This document shows positions 1-10,976 of a DNA stretch of 64,000 nucleotides, piece after piece (position 1 is the stretch's first letter; each line of letters opens with the position of its first letter). The notes below the pieces were generated by a model. The model worked only from the letters and a program-made list of their open reading frames with translations, had not been told where the DNA came from and searched no databases. The translations under genes and the position numbers were made by a program. Source of the DNA: CAWKGC01 sp963849005 (GTDB taxonomy: Bacteria; Pseudomonadota; Gammaproteobacteria; Burkholderiales; Usitatibacteraceae); assembly GCA_963849005.1 (NCBI GenBank), contig CAWKGC010000003.1, forward strand, positions 37,283 through 101,282, read 5' to 3'.

Positions 1-1
1 G

Positions 2-460
2 TTCCTGCTGCCCTTCCAGGTCACCGTGTTCGGCGTGACCATCCCGATCCCGGACTGGATCAAGGCGACGCTCGGCCTGTCGCTGCCGGTCATGGCGAAC
101 GTGTCGGAGATCGTGCGCGGCGCCGTGCAGTCGATCCCGACCACGCAGTGGGAGTCGGCCGCGTCGCTCGCCTTCACGCGCCGCCAGGCCCTGTGGATGA
201 TCATCCTGCCGCAATGCATCAAGCGCATGCTGCCGCCCTGGATGAACCTCTACGCGATCCTCACCATGGCGACGGTGCTCGCCTCGATCGTCGGCGTGAA
301 CGAGATGATGACCTTGACGCAGCGCGCGCTGGGCGCCGAGAATCGGCCCGGCCTGCTGCTGGCGTTCTACAGCAACGTGCTGTTCTGGTTCTTCCTCTAC
401 TGCTATCCGATCGCGCGCTGGACCGTCCGCCTGGAAGCGAAATATGCCGTCAAGCACTGA
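2..460 (+). CDS. Polar amino-acid ABC transporter permease (5' truncated by window edge)
   Basis: This is the C-terminal part of the membrane subunit of an ABC importer of the polar amino-acid (HisM/GlnP) type. The frame is open to the left edge, so its start lies outside the window. The visible part carries the cytoplasmic EAA-type loop (QWESAASLAFTRRQALW) that docks on the ATPase, followed by a Pro-rich PQCIKRMLPP stretch and two hydrophobic helices. It overlaps the ATPase gene by 17 nt, so the two are one operon. Sarcosine oxidase genes follow directly. The cargo may therefore be an amino acid or N-methylated amino acid, but that is inference from context only. Confidence 0.88.
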   Translation, partial: FLLPFQVTVFGVTIPIPDWIKATLGLSLPVMANVSEIVRGAVQSIPTTQWESAASLAFTRRQALWMIILPQCIKRMLPPWMNLYAILTMATVLASIVGVNEMMTLTQRALGAENRPGLLLAFYSNVLFWFFLYCYPIARWTVRLEAKYAVKH

Positions 461-1215
461 GCAGGCCGCGGCCGGCGCCCGGCCCATCGTCGAGATCCAC
501 GACGTGCACAAGTCGTTCGGCGCCGTCGAGGTGCTCAAGGGCGTATCGCTCACAGTGCCCGAAGGGCGGCGTGGTGTGCATCATCGGGCCTTCGGGCTCC
601 GGCAAGTCGACGCTGCTTCGCTGCATCAACGGGCTGGTGCCGATCAACCAGGGCAGCATCCGCGTGGCCGATTTCAAGGTGCACGAGCTCAGGACCGACG
701 AAGAGAGGATCGCGCTGCGCAAGGAAGTGTCGATGGTCTTCCAGCAGTACAACCTGTTCCCGCACAAGACGGCGCTGGAGAACGTGATGATGGCGCCGAT
801 CCACGTGCTCAAGGAGGACCGCGCCGAGGTGCGCGAGCGCGCCGTGGCGCTGCTCGCGAAGGTCGGGCTTTCCGCCAAGCAGGACACCTATCCCGGCGAG
901 CTCTCCGGCGGCCAGCAGCAGCGCGTGGCGATCGCCCGCTCGCTCGCCATGCGCCCCGAGGTGATGCTCTTCGACGAGGTGACCGCGGCGCTCGACCCGG
1001 AGACCGTCAAGGAGGTCCTCAACACCATCCGCGCGCTGGCGCAGGAGGGAATGACCTGCATCCTGGTCACCCACGAGATGCGCTTCGCGCGCGAGCTCGC
1101 GGACGAGGTGCACTTCACCGATGGCGGCGTGATCGTCGAGTCCGGCCCGCCGGCGCAACTGTTCGACAGCGCCGTCAAGGAGCGCACCCGCGCGTTCCTT
1201 TCCCAGATCCTGTAG
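444..1215 (+). CDS. Polar amino-acid ABC transporter ATP-binding protein (one frameshift)
   Basis: This is the ATPase that powers the importer encoded just upstream (GlnQ/HisP family, about 256 residues). The N-terminal strand (VEIHDVHKSFGAVEVLKGVS) is in the frame starting at 444. From about position 561 the protein continues one frame over with Walker A GPSGSGKST, the Q-loop VFQQYNLFPH, signature LSGGQQQR, and a Walker B region reading LFDEVTAALDPE. Removing one G from the GGG near 560 restores a continuous protein, so a single-base insertion is likely. The start ATG overlaps the permease end. Family assignment is firm; the substrate is unknown. Confidence 0.9.
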
Positions 1216-1242
1216 CGCGGCGCGCGCGGAACCGGCCTGACC

Positions 1243-2497
1243 GTGAAGTATTCGATCTTCTCGCTGGCCCGCAATGCGCTCTCGCACCACGAGAACTGGC
1301 CGCTCGCGTGGCGCAGCCCGCGGCCGAAGCCCCGCTACGACGTCGTCGTCATCGGCGGCGGCGGGCACGGGCTCGCGACCGCCTACTACCTCGCGAAGGA
1401 GCATGGCCTCACCAACGTCGCCGTGCTGGAAAAGGGCTGGCTGGGCGGCGGCAACACCGGCCGCAACACCACCATCGTCCGCTCGAACTACCATCTCGAC
1501 GCCAACGCGCATTTCTACGAACTGTCCCTGAAGCTCTGGGAGGGGCTCTCCCGCGAACTCAACTTCAACGTGATGTACAGCGCGCGCGGCGTGCTGAACC
1601 TCGTGCATTCGCCGGCGGAAATCGACGCGGCGATGCGCCGCGGCAACGCGATGCGCCTGAACGGCATCGACGCGGAATTCCTCTCCGGCCGACGAGATCG
1701 CGCGCCGCATTCCCATCCTCGACTGCTCGCCCGGGGCGCGATTCCCGGTCCACGGCGGCCTGCTGCAGCGGCGCGGCGGCACCGTCCGGCACGATGCCGT
1801 CGCATGGGGCTACGCTCGCGCCGCGGACGCGCGCGGCGTCGACATCATCCAGCAGTGCGAGGCGACCGGCATCCGCATCGAGAACGGCGCCGTCACGGGC
1901 GTGGACACGACGCAGGGATTCATCGCCACGGGCAAGATCGGCATCGCGGTGGCGGGGCACTCGGGCCAGGTCGCGGCGATGGCGGGGCTGCGCCTGCCGA
2001 TCGAGTCGCATGTCCTGCAGGCGATGGTCTCCGAGCCGCTGAAGCCGCTGCTCGACACCGTCGTCACCTCGGGCGCGGTGCACTTCTACATCAGCCAGTC
2101 CGACAAGGGCGAACTCGTGATGGGCGGCGACCTCGACTTCTACAATTCCTACGCGCAGCGCGGCAACCTTCCCGCCATCGAGCACGTCGTCACCGCTTGC
2201 CTCGCGCTCTTCCCGAGCTTCGGCCGGCTGAAGATGATGCGCACGTGGGGCGGCATCATGGACATGACGATGGACGGCAGCCCGATCATCGGCAAGCTGC
2301 CCGTGCGCGGGCTCTACATGACCGGCGGCTGGTGCTACGGCGGCTTCAAGGCCACGCCCGCATCGGGCTTCCTGCACGCCCACACGATCGCGCGCGACGA
2401 GCCGCATCCGCTCAACGCGCCCTTCACGCTCGAGCGCTTCGCCGAAGGGCGGACGATCGACGAAAAGGGCGCCGGCCCCTACGCATGGGCGCATTGA
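1243..2497 (+). CDS. soxB: Sarcosine oxidase beta subunit (one frameshift)
   Basis: SoxB is the FAD/FMN-binding catalytic subunit of heterotetrameric sarcosine oxidase, which demethylates sarcosine to glycine with formaldehyde or 5,10-methylene-THF and hydrogen peroxide as products. The N-terminal dinucleotide-binding motif VVIGGGGHGLATAYYLA is followed by the family signature EKGWLGGGNTGRNTT. Downstream come a RHDAVAWGYAR segment, where known SoxB proteins bind FMN covalently through a histidine, and the C-terminal GGWCYGGFKATPASG motif. The frame breaks near 1687, where one extra G in CTCCGGCC separates two perfectly matching halves. A GTG start is used, 27 nt after the ATPase stop. About 418 residues fits the family. 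Confidence 0.93.
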
Positions 2498-2509
2498 GAT
2501 GAACGCGCC

Positions 2510-2786
2510 ATGATGCTGATCCCCTGCCCCTGGTGCGGGCCGCGCAGCCAGGTCGAGTTCACCTACGGCGGCGACGCGCTCGGTGAAGCGCCCGGCCTTC
2601 GACGCGCCGGTCGAAGCGTGGCTCGAGTATGTTTACCTGCGCGACAATCCACGCGGGCCGCACGCGGAGCTGTGGTTGCACGGCGCCGGCTGCCGCCGCT
2701 GGTTCCGCGTGCTGCGCGACACGCGCACGCACGACATCCTTGCCAGCGCGCGCCTCGACGAGCCGCTGCCGGAAGCCGCGCCATGA
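2510..2786 (+). CDS. soxD: Sarcosine oxidase delta subunit (one frameshift)
   Basis: This small zinc-binding subunit of sarcosine oxidase has about 91 residues once the frame is repaired. It begins MMLIPCPWCGPR, and the second ATG at 2513 is an equally good start. The CPWCG motif supplies two of the zinc ligands known in SoxD, and a GCRRWFRVLRDTRTH segment near the C-terminus is characteristic of the family. An extra G near 2582 (CTCGGTGAAG) shifts the frame between YGGDAL and VKRPAFDAPVEAW. The stop overlaps the soxA start by 4 nt (ATGA), so translation is probably coupled. Confidence 0.9.
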
Positions 2787-5784
2787 GGCAACCGTTCCGC
2801 TTGCCGAAGGGCGGCATCATCGATCGCGCGCAGCCGCTGGACTTCGAGTTCGACGGCGAGCGCCACCAGGGCTTCGCCGGCGACACGCTCGCCTCCGCCC
2901 TGCTCGCCAACGGCGTGCACCTCGTCGGCCGCAGCTTCAAGTACCACCGGCCGCGCGGCATCTTCGGCGCCGGCAGCGACGAACCCAATGCGCTGGTGCA
3001 GCTTGCCCGCGGCGCGCGCACGGAGCCGAACGCGCGCGCAACGACCGTCGAGTTGCTCGAGGGCCTCGCCGCGGCAAGCCAGAACTGCTGGCCGTCGCTG
3101 CGTTTCGACGTCGGCGCGATCAACGACGCCCTGTCCCGGCTGATCCCGGCGGGCTTCTACTACAAGACGTTCATGTGGCCGCCGACGCCGCGCTGGTGGC
3201 TGCGCTACGAGCACCTGATCCGCCATGCGGCCGGCATGGGCCGCGCGGCGACGCGAGCCGGATCCCGACGACTACGAGCATCGCTATGCGCATTGCGACG
3301 TGCTGGTGATCGGCGCCGGACCCGCGGGACTTGCCGCCGCGCGCGCGGCGGCGGACTCCGGCGCACGCGTGCTGCTCTGCGACGAAGGGCCGCGCCCCGG
3401 CGGCAGCCTGCTCGGCGACGGCGCGACGATCGACGGCCTCGGCACCGCGGAATGGATCGACACCACCTTGCGCGGGCTCGCCGCGCGCGCCGACGTGACC
3501 CTGCTTACGCGCACGACCGCGTTCGGCCATTACGACGGCAACCTCGTCGGGCTCATCGAGCGCGTGACCGATCATCTCGCCCAACCGCCCGCGCACGCGC
3601 CCCGGCAGCGGCTCTGGAAAGTCCGCGCGAAGGCCGTCGTGCTCGCGAGCGGCGCGCACGAGCGCCACGTCGCCTATGCGAACAACGACCTGCCCGGCAC
3701 GATGCTCGCCGGCGCCGCGCGTACTTATGTCGACCGCTACGGAGTCCGCCCCGGTTCGCGCGCCGTCGTGTTCACCAACAACGACAGCGCCTATGCAACC
3801 GCGCTCGCGCTTCACGGCGCCGCCGTCGAGATCGGCGCGATCGTCGATGCGCGGCCGCAAGCGAGCCTCGATGGCGCGCTGCCGCAGCAGGCGCGGGACG
3901 CGGGCCTGCCAATCATGGCGGGCTCGGTCCTGTCCGACGCGCGCGGCAGGCTTCGCGTGAACGCCGTCGCGGTCACGCCGCTCGATGGCAGCGCCGGAAA
4001 ATGGCTCGACTGCGACCTCGCCTGCGTGTCGGGCGGATGGAGTCCCGCGGTCCACCTCTTTTCCCATGCGCGCGGCCGGTTGCGTTACGACGAGGCGCTT
4101 GCGGCCTTCGTTCCGGAGTCGTCCCCGCTGCCGATCGCAGCCGCGGGCGCGGCGAACGGGCGCTTCGGCCTTGCGGCTGCGCTCGAGGAAGGCCACGCCG
4201 CGGGACTGCATGCCGCGGGTCTCTCGGGCTTCGGCGATTCGCGGCTCGCGGCGCCCGCGGGCCGACCTTCTCGACGCCGGCCCGCTCGCGCCGTTGTGGT
4301 CCGTGCCCGCGCGCTCACGCACCGCAAAGCGCTTCGTGGACCTGCAGAACGACGTCACCGCCAACGACATCGCGCTCGCCGCGCGCGAAGGCTACACGTC
4401 GGTCGAGCACCTGAAGCGCTACACGACGCTCGGCATGGGCACCGACCAGGGCAAGACCAGCAACATCGTCGGCCTCGCGCTGCTGGCAGAACGGCTTGGC
4501 CTGCCGATCGCGCAGGTCGGGACGACGACGTTCCGCCCGCCCTACACGCCGGTGACCCTGGGGGCATTCCCGGGAATCGCCACCGGCGCGCACGCCGAAC
4601 CCACGCGCCTTTCGCCGATGCACGGCTGGCATGTCGCCGAGGGCGCGCGGCTGGTCAACACCGGCCTCTGGAAGCGTCCGCATTCCTACCCGCGGGGCAG
4701 CGAGACGCCGGACGATGCCGCCAATCGCGAAGCGCGCAATGTCCGCGCCAACGTCGGCGTCGTCGACGTCTCCACGCTCGGCAAGATCGAGTTGCAGGGC
4801 CGCGACGTCGCCGAGTTCCTGAACCGTGTCTACATCAACCGCTGGGACACGCTTGCCGCCGGGCGCTGCCGCTACGGCGTGATGCTGCGCGACGACGGCA
4901 TGGTGCTCGACGACGGCACGACCTCGCGGCTGTCGCCCACGCACTGGCTCATGACGACGACGACCGTCAATGCGGTGAAAGTCATGCAGCACCTCGAGTC
5001 GCTGTTGCAGGTCGATTGGCCGGAGCTCGACGTCTTCGTCACGTCTGTCACCGAGCAGTGGGCGGCGGTGGCGCTGGCCGGGCCGAAATCGCGCGACGTG
5101 CTGGCGGGCATCGCGGACATCGATGTTTCGAACGCGGCATTTCCCTTCCTCGCGGTCGGCGAATGCCACGTGCGCGGCGCAGGCGGGCCGATTCCGGCGC
5201 GCCTTTTCCGGATGAGCTACTCGGGCGAGCTCGCCTACGAAATCCACGTTCCGGCGGACCGCGGCCTCGCGCTGTGGGAGGCGGTGCTGGCCGCGGGCGA
5301 AGCGTTCGGCATCATGCCCTACGGCACCGAGGCGATGGCCACGCTGCGCATCGAGAAGGGCCATGTCGTCATCGGGCCCGAGGCCGACGGGCGCACGACG
5401 GCGGATGACCTCGGCATGGGCAAGCTCGTCAGCGCGGCCAAGTGGTGCGTCGGCAAGCCCCTGCTCTCGCGCCCGGCGCTTACCGCGCCGGGCCGCTGGC
5501 AACTGGTCGGGTTGACGGCGCTCGAAGGCGCGACGATGCCGCGCGCCGCGAAGATCGTCGCCGATCCCGGCCACGCCTTGCCGAACCCGATGCTCGGCCA
5601 CGTGACATCGTGGTGCTGGAGCCCGAATCTCGAAGCATGGATCGCGCTGGCGCTCATCGCCAACGGCCGCGCGCGGCATGGGGAATCGTTATGGGCCGTG
5701 TCGCCGCTTGCCGGGGCGAAAACGCGCGTCAGGGTCGGGCCGCCCTGCTTCATCGACACGGGCGGGGAGCGGCTGCGTGGCTGA
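2783..5784 (+). CDS. soxA: Sarcosine oxidase alpha subunit (two frameshifts)
   Basis: SoxA is the large subunit of sarcosine oxidase, about 1000 residues. It binds NAD and tetrahydrofolate and channels the formaldehyde unit to THF. In order it shows an N-terminal ferredoxin-like fold domain (GDTLASALLANGVHLVGRSF), a Rossmann domain starting CDVLVIGAGPAGLAAARAAA, and a C-terminal glycine-cleavage T-like domain (RMSYSGELAYEIHVP and GTEAMATLRIEKGH). Two single-base insertions break the frame, near 3245 and near 4260, where an extra G precedes ADLLDAGPLAP. It overlaps soxD by 4 nt and soxG by 8 nt, giving a compact soxBDAG operon. Confidence 0.93.
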
Positions 5785-6385
5785 ACACGACGCAAACGCG
5801 ATCGGATCGACGGCCCCGGGCCACTACGGCGCCGAGGCAACCGGCGTGACGATCATGGAAACCTCGATCGCCGCCGCCTGGAACGTGCAAGGCGACCTCG
5901 CGCGCCCCGGTTTCGTCGATGCGGTTCAACGCGGGTTCGGCGTCACGCTGCCGCGGGCCCCCAACTCGTCATTCACGGGCGACACGATTACCGCACTGTG
6001 GATCGGCCCCACGTCATGGCTGCTGGTCGCCGGTGGCGCATCGCCACTCGATGACTTCGCGGTTAAACGCGATGCAATCAATGCCGGGGGCGGCGCGCTG
6101 TTCGATCTCACCGCAAGCCGCGTGGCATGGACGGTCTCCGGTCCCGTCGCCGCAATCGTGCTCGCGACGGGCTGCCCGCTCGACTTTCATCCGCGGGCGT
6201 TCCCGGCCGGCACGTGCGCGCAGAGCGTCTTGTGGCACATGAACGCATTGATCGTGAAGCGCGACGAGGCGCCGGCGTTCACCGTGATGGTCGCGCGGAG
6301 CCCGGCGCGCGATGCCTGGCATGCGCTCTGCCAGGCGGCCGCGCAACACGGATACGAGATAGCGCCTGCCACGGCCTTTCGCTGA
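5777..6385 (+). CDS. soxG: Sarcosine oxidase gamma subunit
   Basis: SoxG is the small structural gamma subunit of heterotetrameric sarcosine oxidase, with a fold related to the T-protein/YgfZ class. The protein has 202 residues. Recognisable family features are WIGPTSWLLV, LFDLTASRVAW and the TGCPLDFHPRAFPAGTCAQS segment. I chose the GTG at 5777, which overlaps the end of soxA by 8 nt, rather than upstream starts that would run deep into soxA. It is the last gene of the operon and ends 16 nt from a convergent gene. No frameshift is seen here. Confidence 0.9.
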   Translation: MAEHDANAIGSTAPGHYGAEATGVTIMETSIAAAWNVQGDLARPGFVDAVQRGFGVTLPRAPNSSFTGDTITALWIGPTSWLLVAGGASPLDDFAVKRDAINAGGGALFDLTASRVAWTVSGPVAAIVLATGCPLDFHPRAFPAGTCAQSVLWHMNALIVKRDEAPAFTVMVARSPARDAWHALCQAAAQHGYEIAPATAFR

Positions 6386-6401
6386 TCGTCGAGAAGCACA
6401 G

Positions 6402-7440
6402 TCATTCGCCGAAGCGGCAGGCGAGGCCGGCGCCACGGCCGCGCGCAAGCTCGTAGATGCGGATCGCGGCGGCGACATCGAGCACCGCCATGCCGGTGGA
6501 ATCGAACACGGTGATCTCGGCGGCGTCGCGGCGTCCCGGCTTGCTTCCCGCAACGACTTCCGCAAGCGTGGCGTGCACGTCGGCGGCAGTCATCGCACCG
6601 GCTGCGATGGCATGGTGCAGGTCGCCGATCTGCGCGCACTGCTCGAGCCCATCGACAACCACTGTGGCGCGGGCGAGCAGGTGCGGCTGGAGTTCGCACT
6701 TCTCCGCGCTGTCGGCACCGATTGCGGCAATGAAAGTCCCGGGGCGTACGTGTTCCACGCCGAGGAAGGGCGAGCGGGCGGTCGTGCAGGTCACGATCAT
6801 GTCGCTCGCGGCGGCTGCCTCCCCCAACGCCCCGGCCGGCTCGACCGAGAACCCGCCTGGCTGCGACACCTCTTCGCAGAAGCGGCGCGCTGCCGCAGGA
6901 TCGGCGTCCCAGGCGAACACCCGACGCAGCGCAAAAGCGCCGGCGTATGCGGCAAGCTGCGGACGCGCCTGCCCGCCGCAGCCGCAGATCGTGAGCACCG
7001 CCGAGTCCGGCCGCGCAAGGTGGCGCGCGGCCAGCGCGCTCGCCGCAGCGGTGCGCCGCAGCGTGACCTCGATCGAATCGAGGATCGCGAGCAGGCAGCC
7101 GCTGCGCGCATCGGACAGCACGATCGCGCCCTGGATGGTCGGCAGGCCCGAGTTCTTCGGGTTGCCCGGGAAGTTCGCGTTCACCTTGACCGCGGCATAG
7201 GCGGCGCCGTCGGAAGTGCGCAGCAGCGCGCCTTTGGCATGGATTCCGCCGCCTTCCGCCTCCAGGTACAAGCGGCATGGGCGATTGCGCGCGGCCGCTG
7301 CCCAGCGCGAGGAACGCTTCGCGCGCGCTATCGAGGTAGTCGCCCACCGTCATGAAGGCGGCAATGTCGCCGCGCGTGAGGATGAACGTTGAGGGTGCGC
7401 CGGCAGGGCGCGATGAAGATGCAGTCGCTTGCTTGTCCAT
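6402..7440 (-). CDS. Ornithine cyclodeaminase / mu-crystallin family protein (one frameshift)
   Basis: This is an NAD(P)-binding enzyme of the ornithine cyclodeaminase family, about 345 residues. Members act as ornithine or alanine/lysine-type cyclodeaminases, imine reductases or amino-acid dehydrogenases, so the exact reaction cannot be read from sequence. The N-terminus (MDKQATASS) continues to SPMPL, then a one-base insertion near 7268 shifts into YLEAEGGGIHAKGA. Conserved elements include KVNANFPGNPKNSGLPTIQG, the substrate-binding region, and the Rossmann motif ICGCGGQARPQL. It converges on soxG. Because sarcosine or amino-acid catabolism lies next door, a role in amino-acid metabolism is likely. 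Confidence 0.87.
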
Positions 7441-7591
7441 GGCTCTCCTCCTGCGCCGATGCGGGCGCCGGTGAAAGCAGAGCTTGGACGGGGATCGTCT
7501 GGGGGGAGCCTGCATCCCCCGCTGCCATGCAGGTTAGCAAGTCTGCGCGGTCGAACGCAAGGGTGCTGCCGGACAGGGCGCCAGCCCGCGG

Positions 7592-8482
7592 TCAAGGCAG
7601 CGCTTCGACCTTGACCCGCACGCCGCGCCGATCGCTGGAGCGCGTGCTGCGCATGTCGAGGATGCCGCTGGCAGTGTCACTGCGCTCCTCGCCGATCCCG
7701 CCGAGATCGATCCATTCGCCGAGCCGGCCCGACACCGTGGTCGCGACGCGCTGCACGTTCACGGTGCCGCGGCGCTGCGTGTCGAAGCTCTCGCGCTGCG
7801 GCTCGATTTCGAGCGTGACGCGGTCGCCCTGGAGCCGCGGCCGCACGTTGAAGCCGGTGGTGGCGTCGCGGAACTCGGTGGTTTCGACGACGCGATTGAC
7901 TGGCTGGCCGTTGACGACGGCACGCTCGACCTGCCGGTTGCGCACCGGGCGCGATTCGCCAACGCGAATGAACGCGCTGGCGCCTTCAAGGACATTCACG
8001 GTCTGCGCCGTGCGTTCGCTGCCGGACTGCCGCGAGTCCGCTGCGCGCGCGCGCAGCAGGTCGTCGCCATCGCGCAGCACCAGGTTGCCGCCCTCGCGCG
8101 AGCCGCTGCCGGGCACGGTGACCCGCGCCTGGTCGCCGCCGATGCTGCCGGAGATCTCTGCCTCGCGGCGATCGCGGGTGACATCGGCATCCTGGCTCAC
8201 GGTAATGCGCAGCCGCCGGGGCGGCGTGTCGATGCTCGCCAGCACCGCCTTCACCTGCGCCAGCTCGACGGCAGTGGCGCGAATGACGAGCTGGTTCTGG
8301 AAATTGCTGACGCTGGCGTCCCGGCCGAGCAGCGGCTGGATGACCGGGATGACCTCCTCGGCCTGCCGGTACTTGAGCGCGATGACCTCGACGGTTGTTT
8401 GCGCGGCCGCGCCCGCGGCCAGCAGGCAGCCCAGCAGCACGGCTGCCAGTCGCTTCCGGAACAATTCGATGGGGTCCGCCAT
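7592..8482 (-). CDS. Exported protein with a secretin N-domain (NolW-like)
   Basis: This protein of 296 residues has a signal peptide (LAAVLLGCLLAAGAAAQ). A single NolW-like secretin N subdomain follows at about residues 30-100 (VIALKYRQAEEVIPVIQPLL and NQLVIRATAVELAQVKAVL), of the kind found in GspD, PilQ and BfpB-type secretins. No C-terminal secretin pore domain follows. The remainder is a beta-rich, Arg-rich region with FNVRPRLQGDRVTLEIEPQ, which resembles the start of a secretin barrel but is too short to form one. It lies downstream of ubiB on the same strand, 53 nt away. Function is unknown; a periplasmic, secretin-related role is inferred. Confidence 0.75.
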   Translation of the reverse strand: MADPIELFRKRLAAVLLGCLLAAGAAAQTTVEVIALKYRQAEEVIPVIQPLLGRDASVSNFQNQLVIRATAVELAQVKAVLASIDTPPRRLRITVSQDADVTRDRREAEISGSIGGDQARVTVPGSGSREGGNLVLRDGDDLLRARAADSRQSGSERTAQTVNVLEGASAFIRVGESRPVRNRQVERAVVNGQPVNRVVETTEFRDATTGFNVRPRLQGDRVTLEIEPQRESFDTQRRGTVNVQRVATTVSGRLGEWIDLGGIGEERSDTASGILDMRSTRSSDRRGVRVKVEALP

Positions 8483-8535
8483 GGGGTTTGCGCGATCGGG
8501 TTGCCGGAATCCGCTTGCGACGGCGTTGAGGGCGG

Positions 8536-10057
8536 CTAGCGAACCGCGCCCACGATCGCGAGCAGGACAAGGATGGCGAAGCCGACCGCGATCGCGACCA
8601 GCACGCGCGTCTGCCGCCGCTGCGCCAACTCGAGCTTGAGGATCGCGGACTCCAGGCGCTGCGGCGCCTCGTCGTTGAGCAGCCGGTGCACCAGCCGCGG
8701 CAACTGCGGCAGGATCTTCGCCCACCGCGGCCCCTCGGCGCGCATCTGCCGGAAGAAGCCGCGCGGGCCGACCTGCTCGTTCATCCAGCGCTCGAGGATC
8801 GGCTGCGCCGCGCGGCGCAGGTCGAGGTTGGGGTCGAGCTGGCGGCCGAGGCCCTCGACCTGCAGCAGCGTCTTTTGCAGCAGGACGAGCTGCGGCTGGA
8901 TCTCCATGCGGAAGCGCCGCGACACCTCGAACAGCCGCACCAGCAGCTTGCCGAAGTAGATGTCCTTCAGCGGCCGGTCGAAGATCGGCTCGCACACCGA
9001 GCGGATCGCGCCCTCGAACTCGTCCACGCGCGTATCGCGCGGCACCCAGCCCGCATCGACGTGCGCGAGCGCCACCGCATGGTAGTCGCGGTTGAAGAAC
9101 GCCATGAAATTCAGCGCGAGGTAGTTCTTGTCGGCATCGTTGAGCGAACCCATGATGCCGTAGTCGATGCCGCAGTAACGGCCGTCGCGCGCGACGAAGA
9201 TATTGCCCGGGTGCATGTCGGCGTGGAAGAAGCCGTCGCGGAACACCTGCGTGAAGAAGACCTCGACGCCGTTCTTCGCCAGTTGCGCCACGTCGATGCC
9301 GTGGGCCTTGATCGAGGCCAGGTCGTTCACCGGGATCGCGTCGATCCTTTCCATGACCATCGCCTCTCGCGTGCACCAGTCCCAGTGCACCTCGGGAACG
9401 TAGAGGATGGCGCTGCCGGCGAAGTTGCGGCGCACCGTGCTCATGCTCGCCGCCTCGCGCACGAGGTCGAGCTCGTCGTGGATGGTCTTGTCGAATTCCT
9501 CGACCACTTCGCGCCGGGCGCAGCCGCTTGCCGTCGGCGAAGAGCCGCTCGATCATCCCGGCGAGCACGTAGAGGAGCGACACGTCCTTGCCGATGGTCT
9601 TGGCAATCCCGGGCCTGAGGATCTTCACCGCGACTTCGCGCCCGTCGGGCAGCACCGCGAAATGCACCTGCGCGACCGAGGCGCTCGCCACCGGCTTCAG
9701 GTCGAAGCTCGCGAACACCTCGGTATAGGACTTGCCATAAGTGCGGTCCAGCGTCGCGACGACTTCTTCGGACGGAAAGGGCGGCACGCTGTCCTGCAGC
9801 TTCGACAGTTCCTCGGTGATGTCGACGGGAATGAGGTCGGGGCGCACCGAGAGCAGCTGCCCGAACTTGACGAACACGGGGCCCAGGGACTCGAGCGCCA
9901 GCCGCAGCCTTTCGCCACGCGGCGCCGAAATGTCGCGCCAGAAGAACAGCACGCGAAAGGGAATGCGCAGCCACGCCTTGCCGCCCCCGGCGAGGAACTC
10001 GTCGAGGCCGTAGCGGCCGACCGTGTAAACGATGCGCAGGAAGCGGAAGAATCGCAT
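8536..10057 (-). CDS. ubiB: Ubiquinone biosynthesis protein UbiB, ABC1/ADCK kinase-like (one frameshift)
   Basis: UbiB is an atypical kinase/ATPase-like protein (507 residues after repair) needed for ubiquinone biosynthesis, acting at the inner membrane with UbiE/UbiJ and the hydroxylases. Motifs present are KFGQLLSVRPDL (the KxGQ motif that replaces the usual P-loop), ASVAQVHFA, AVKILRPG with the catalytic-type lysine, FHADMHPGN (catalytic-loop analogue) and IDYGIMGS (DFG analogue). The C-terminus ends in a hydrophobic anchor (VLVAIAVGFAILVLLAIVG). A one-base insertion near 9525 splits RLRP from REVVEEFDKTIHDEL. In Escherichia coli ubiB is next to ubiE-ubiJ; here they lie 18 kb away. Confidence 0.93.
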
Positions 10058-10126
10058 GGAACCGCGATTCTAACCGCTCGGGTGTTCCCTTAGCGCCGGG
10101 TGTGCCTCAAGGGCAAGCGCAAGATT

Positions 10127-10275
10127 GGAACCGCCGATGGACGCCGATGGACGCCGATAAGCGGTGCAATGTGTCTTGGCCGTGCACTTGGTGACATCGC
10201 CGAGTGATCGCAAGAACCCAAGCCGAACTGTTTCGTCGGGGTCATCGGCGTCCATCGGCGTCCATCGGCGGTTCC
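10127..10275. repeat. Palindromic dispersed repeat, copy 1
   Basis: Two 32-nt arms, at 10127-10158 and 10244-10275, are perfect reverse complements separated by 85 nt. Each arm consists of a 10-bp unit (GCCGATGGAC) repeated about two and a half times after GGAACC. A second element with the same architecture lies at 40865-40998. The element occupies the gap between msrA and ubiB and carries no gene. It resembles a non-autonomous, REP/MITE-like dispersed repeat. No flanking target duplication was identified by eye. Confidence 0.8.
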
Positions 10276-10310
10276 ATCGCCTTTGGGGTCTCGCAGGAAA
10301 TCTCCGGCGG

Positions 10311-10853
10311 TTACCCTTTCTTCAGCTGGTCGAAGAAGGTCTTGCGGAACTTGGCGACCTTGGGCTCGACCACGAAGCTGCAATAAGGATTGGACGCACC
10401 CACCCGCTCGAAATATTCCTGGTGCTCGGCCTCGGCCATGGTGAAGGCCGATGCGGGCGTGACTTCGGTGACGATCGGATTGGGCCAGATCTTCTTCGCC
10501 GTGATTTCCGCGATCATCGCCTCGGCCTCGGCCTTCTGCTTCGGCGAGTGGTAGAAAATGGCCGAGCGGTATTGCGTGCCGACATCGTTGCCCTGCCGGT
10601 TGAGCGTGGTCGGGTCGTGCACGGTGAAGAACACCTTGAGGATGTCGAGGAAGCCCACTTGATCCGCATCAAAAGTGATTTGCACGACTTCCGCGTGGCC
10701 GGTATCGCCGGTGCAAATGTCGCGATAGGTCGGATTGGCGGTCTTGCCGCCCATGTAGCCCGACTCGACGGACTCCACGCCCTTCAACTGGTCGAAGACC
10801 GCCTCGACGCACCAGAAGCATCCGCCTGCCAGGGTCGCAATTTCCTTGTTCAT
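10311..10853 (-). CDS. msrA: Peptide-methionine (S)-S-oxide reductase
   Basis: MsrA reduces methionine-S-sulfoxide in oxidised proteins and uses thioredoxin for recycling. The 180-residue protein has the catalytic motif GGCFWC at residues 10-15 with nucleophilic Cys12, followed by GYMGGKTANPTY, TGHAEVVQITFD and FFTVHDPTTLNRQGNDVGTQYRS, all hallmarks of the family. EAEHQEYF near the C-terminus is also conserved. The start is the only sensible ATG, with nrdJ diverging on the other side. Length and motifs are standard, and no MsrB domain is fused. Confidence 0.97.
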   Translation of the reverse strand: MNKEIATLAGGCFWCVEAVFDQLKGVESVESGYMGGKTANPTYRDICTGDTGHAEVVQITFDADQVGFLDILKVFFTVHDPTTLNRQGNDVGTQYRSAIFYHSPKQKAEAEAMIAEITAKKIWPNPIVTEVTPASAFTMAEAEHQEYFERVGASNPYCSFVVEPKVAKFRKTFFDQLKKG

Positions 10854-10976
10854 CGTTCGCTTCCTCGTTTCATGTTCGTCCTTGCCGGACGGCCTCGATC
10901 TGTCGGAGTTGCATGTTGCGGATTACATGCGGCGAGGGGTCTTTCCGAAAGGAGGCATCCGGGCGCACCATCCAAT

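Noticed and set aside
5442..5849. Alternative plus-strand frame over the end of soxA and the start of soxG
   Set aside because: Composition is Ala/Arg-rich and it conflicts with two recognised subunits.
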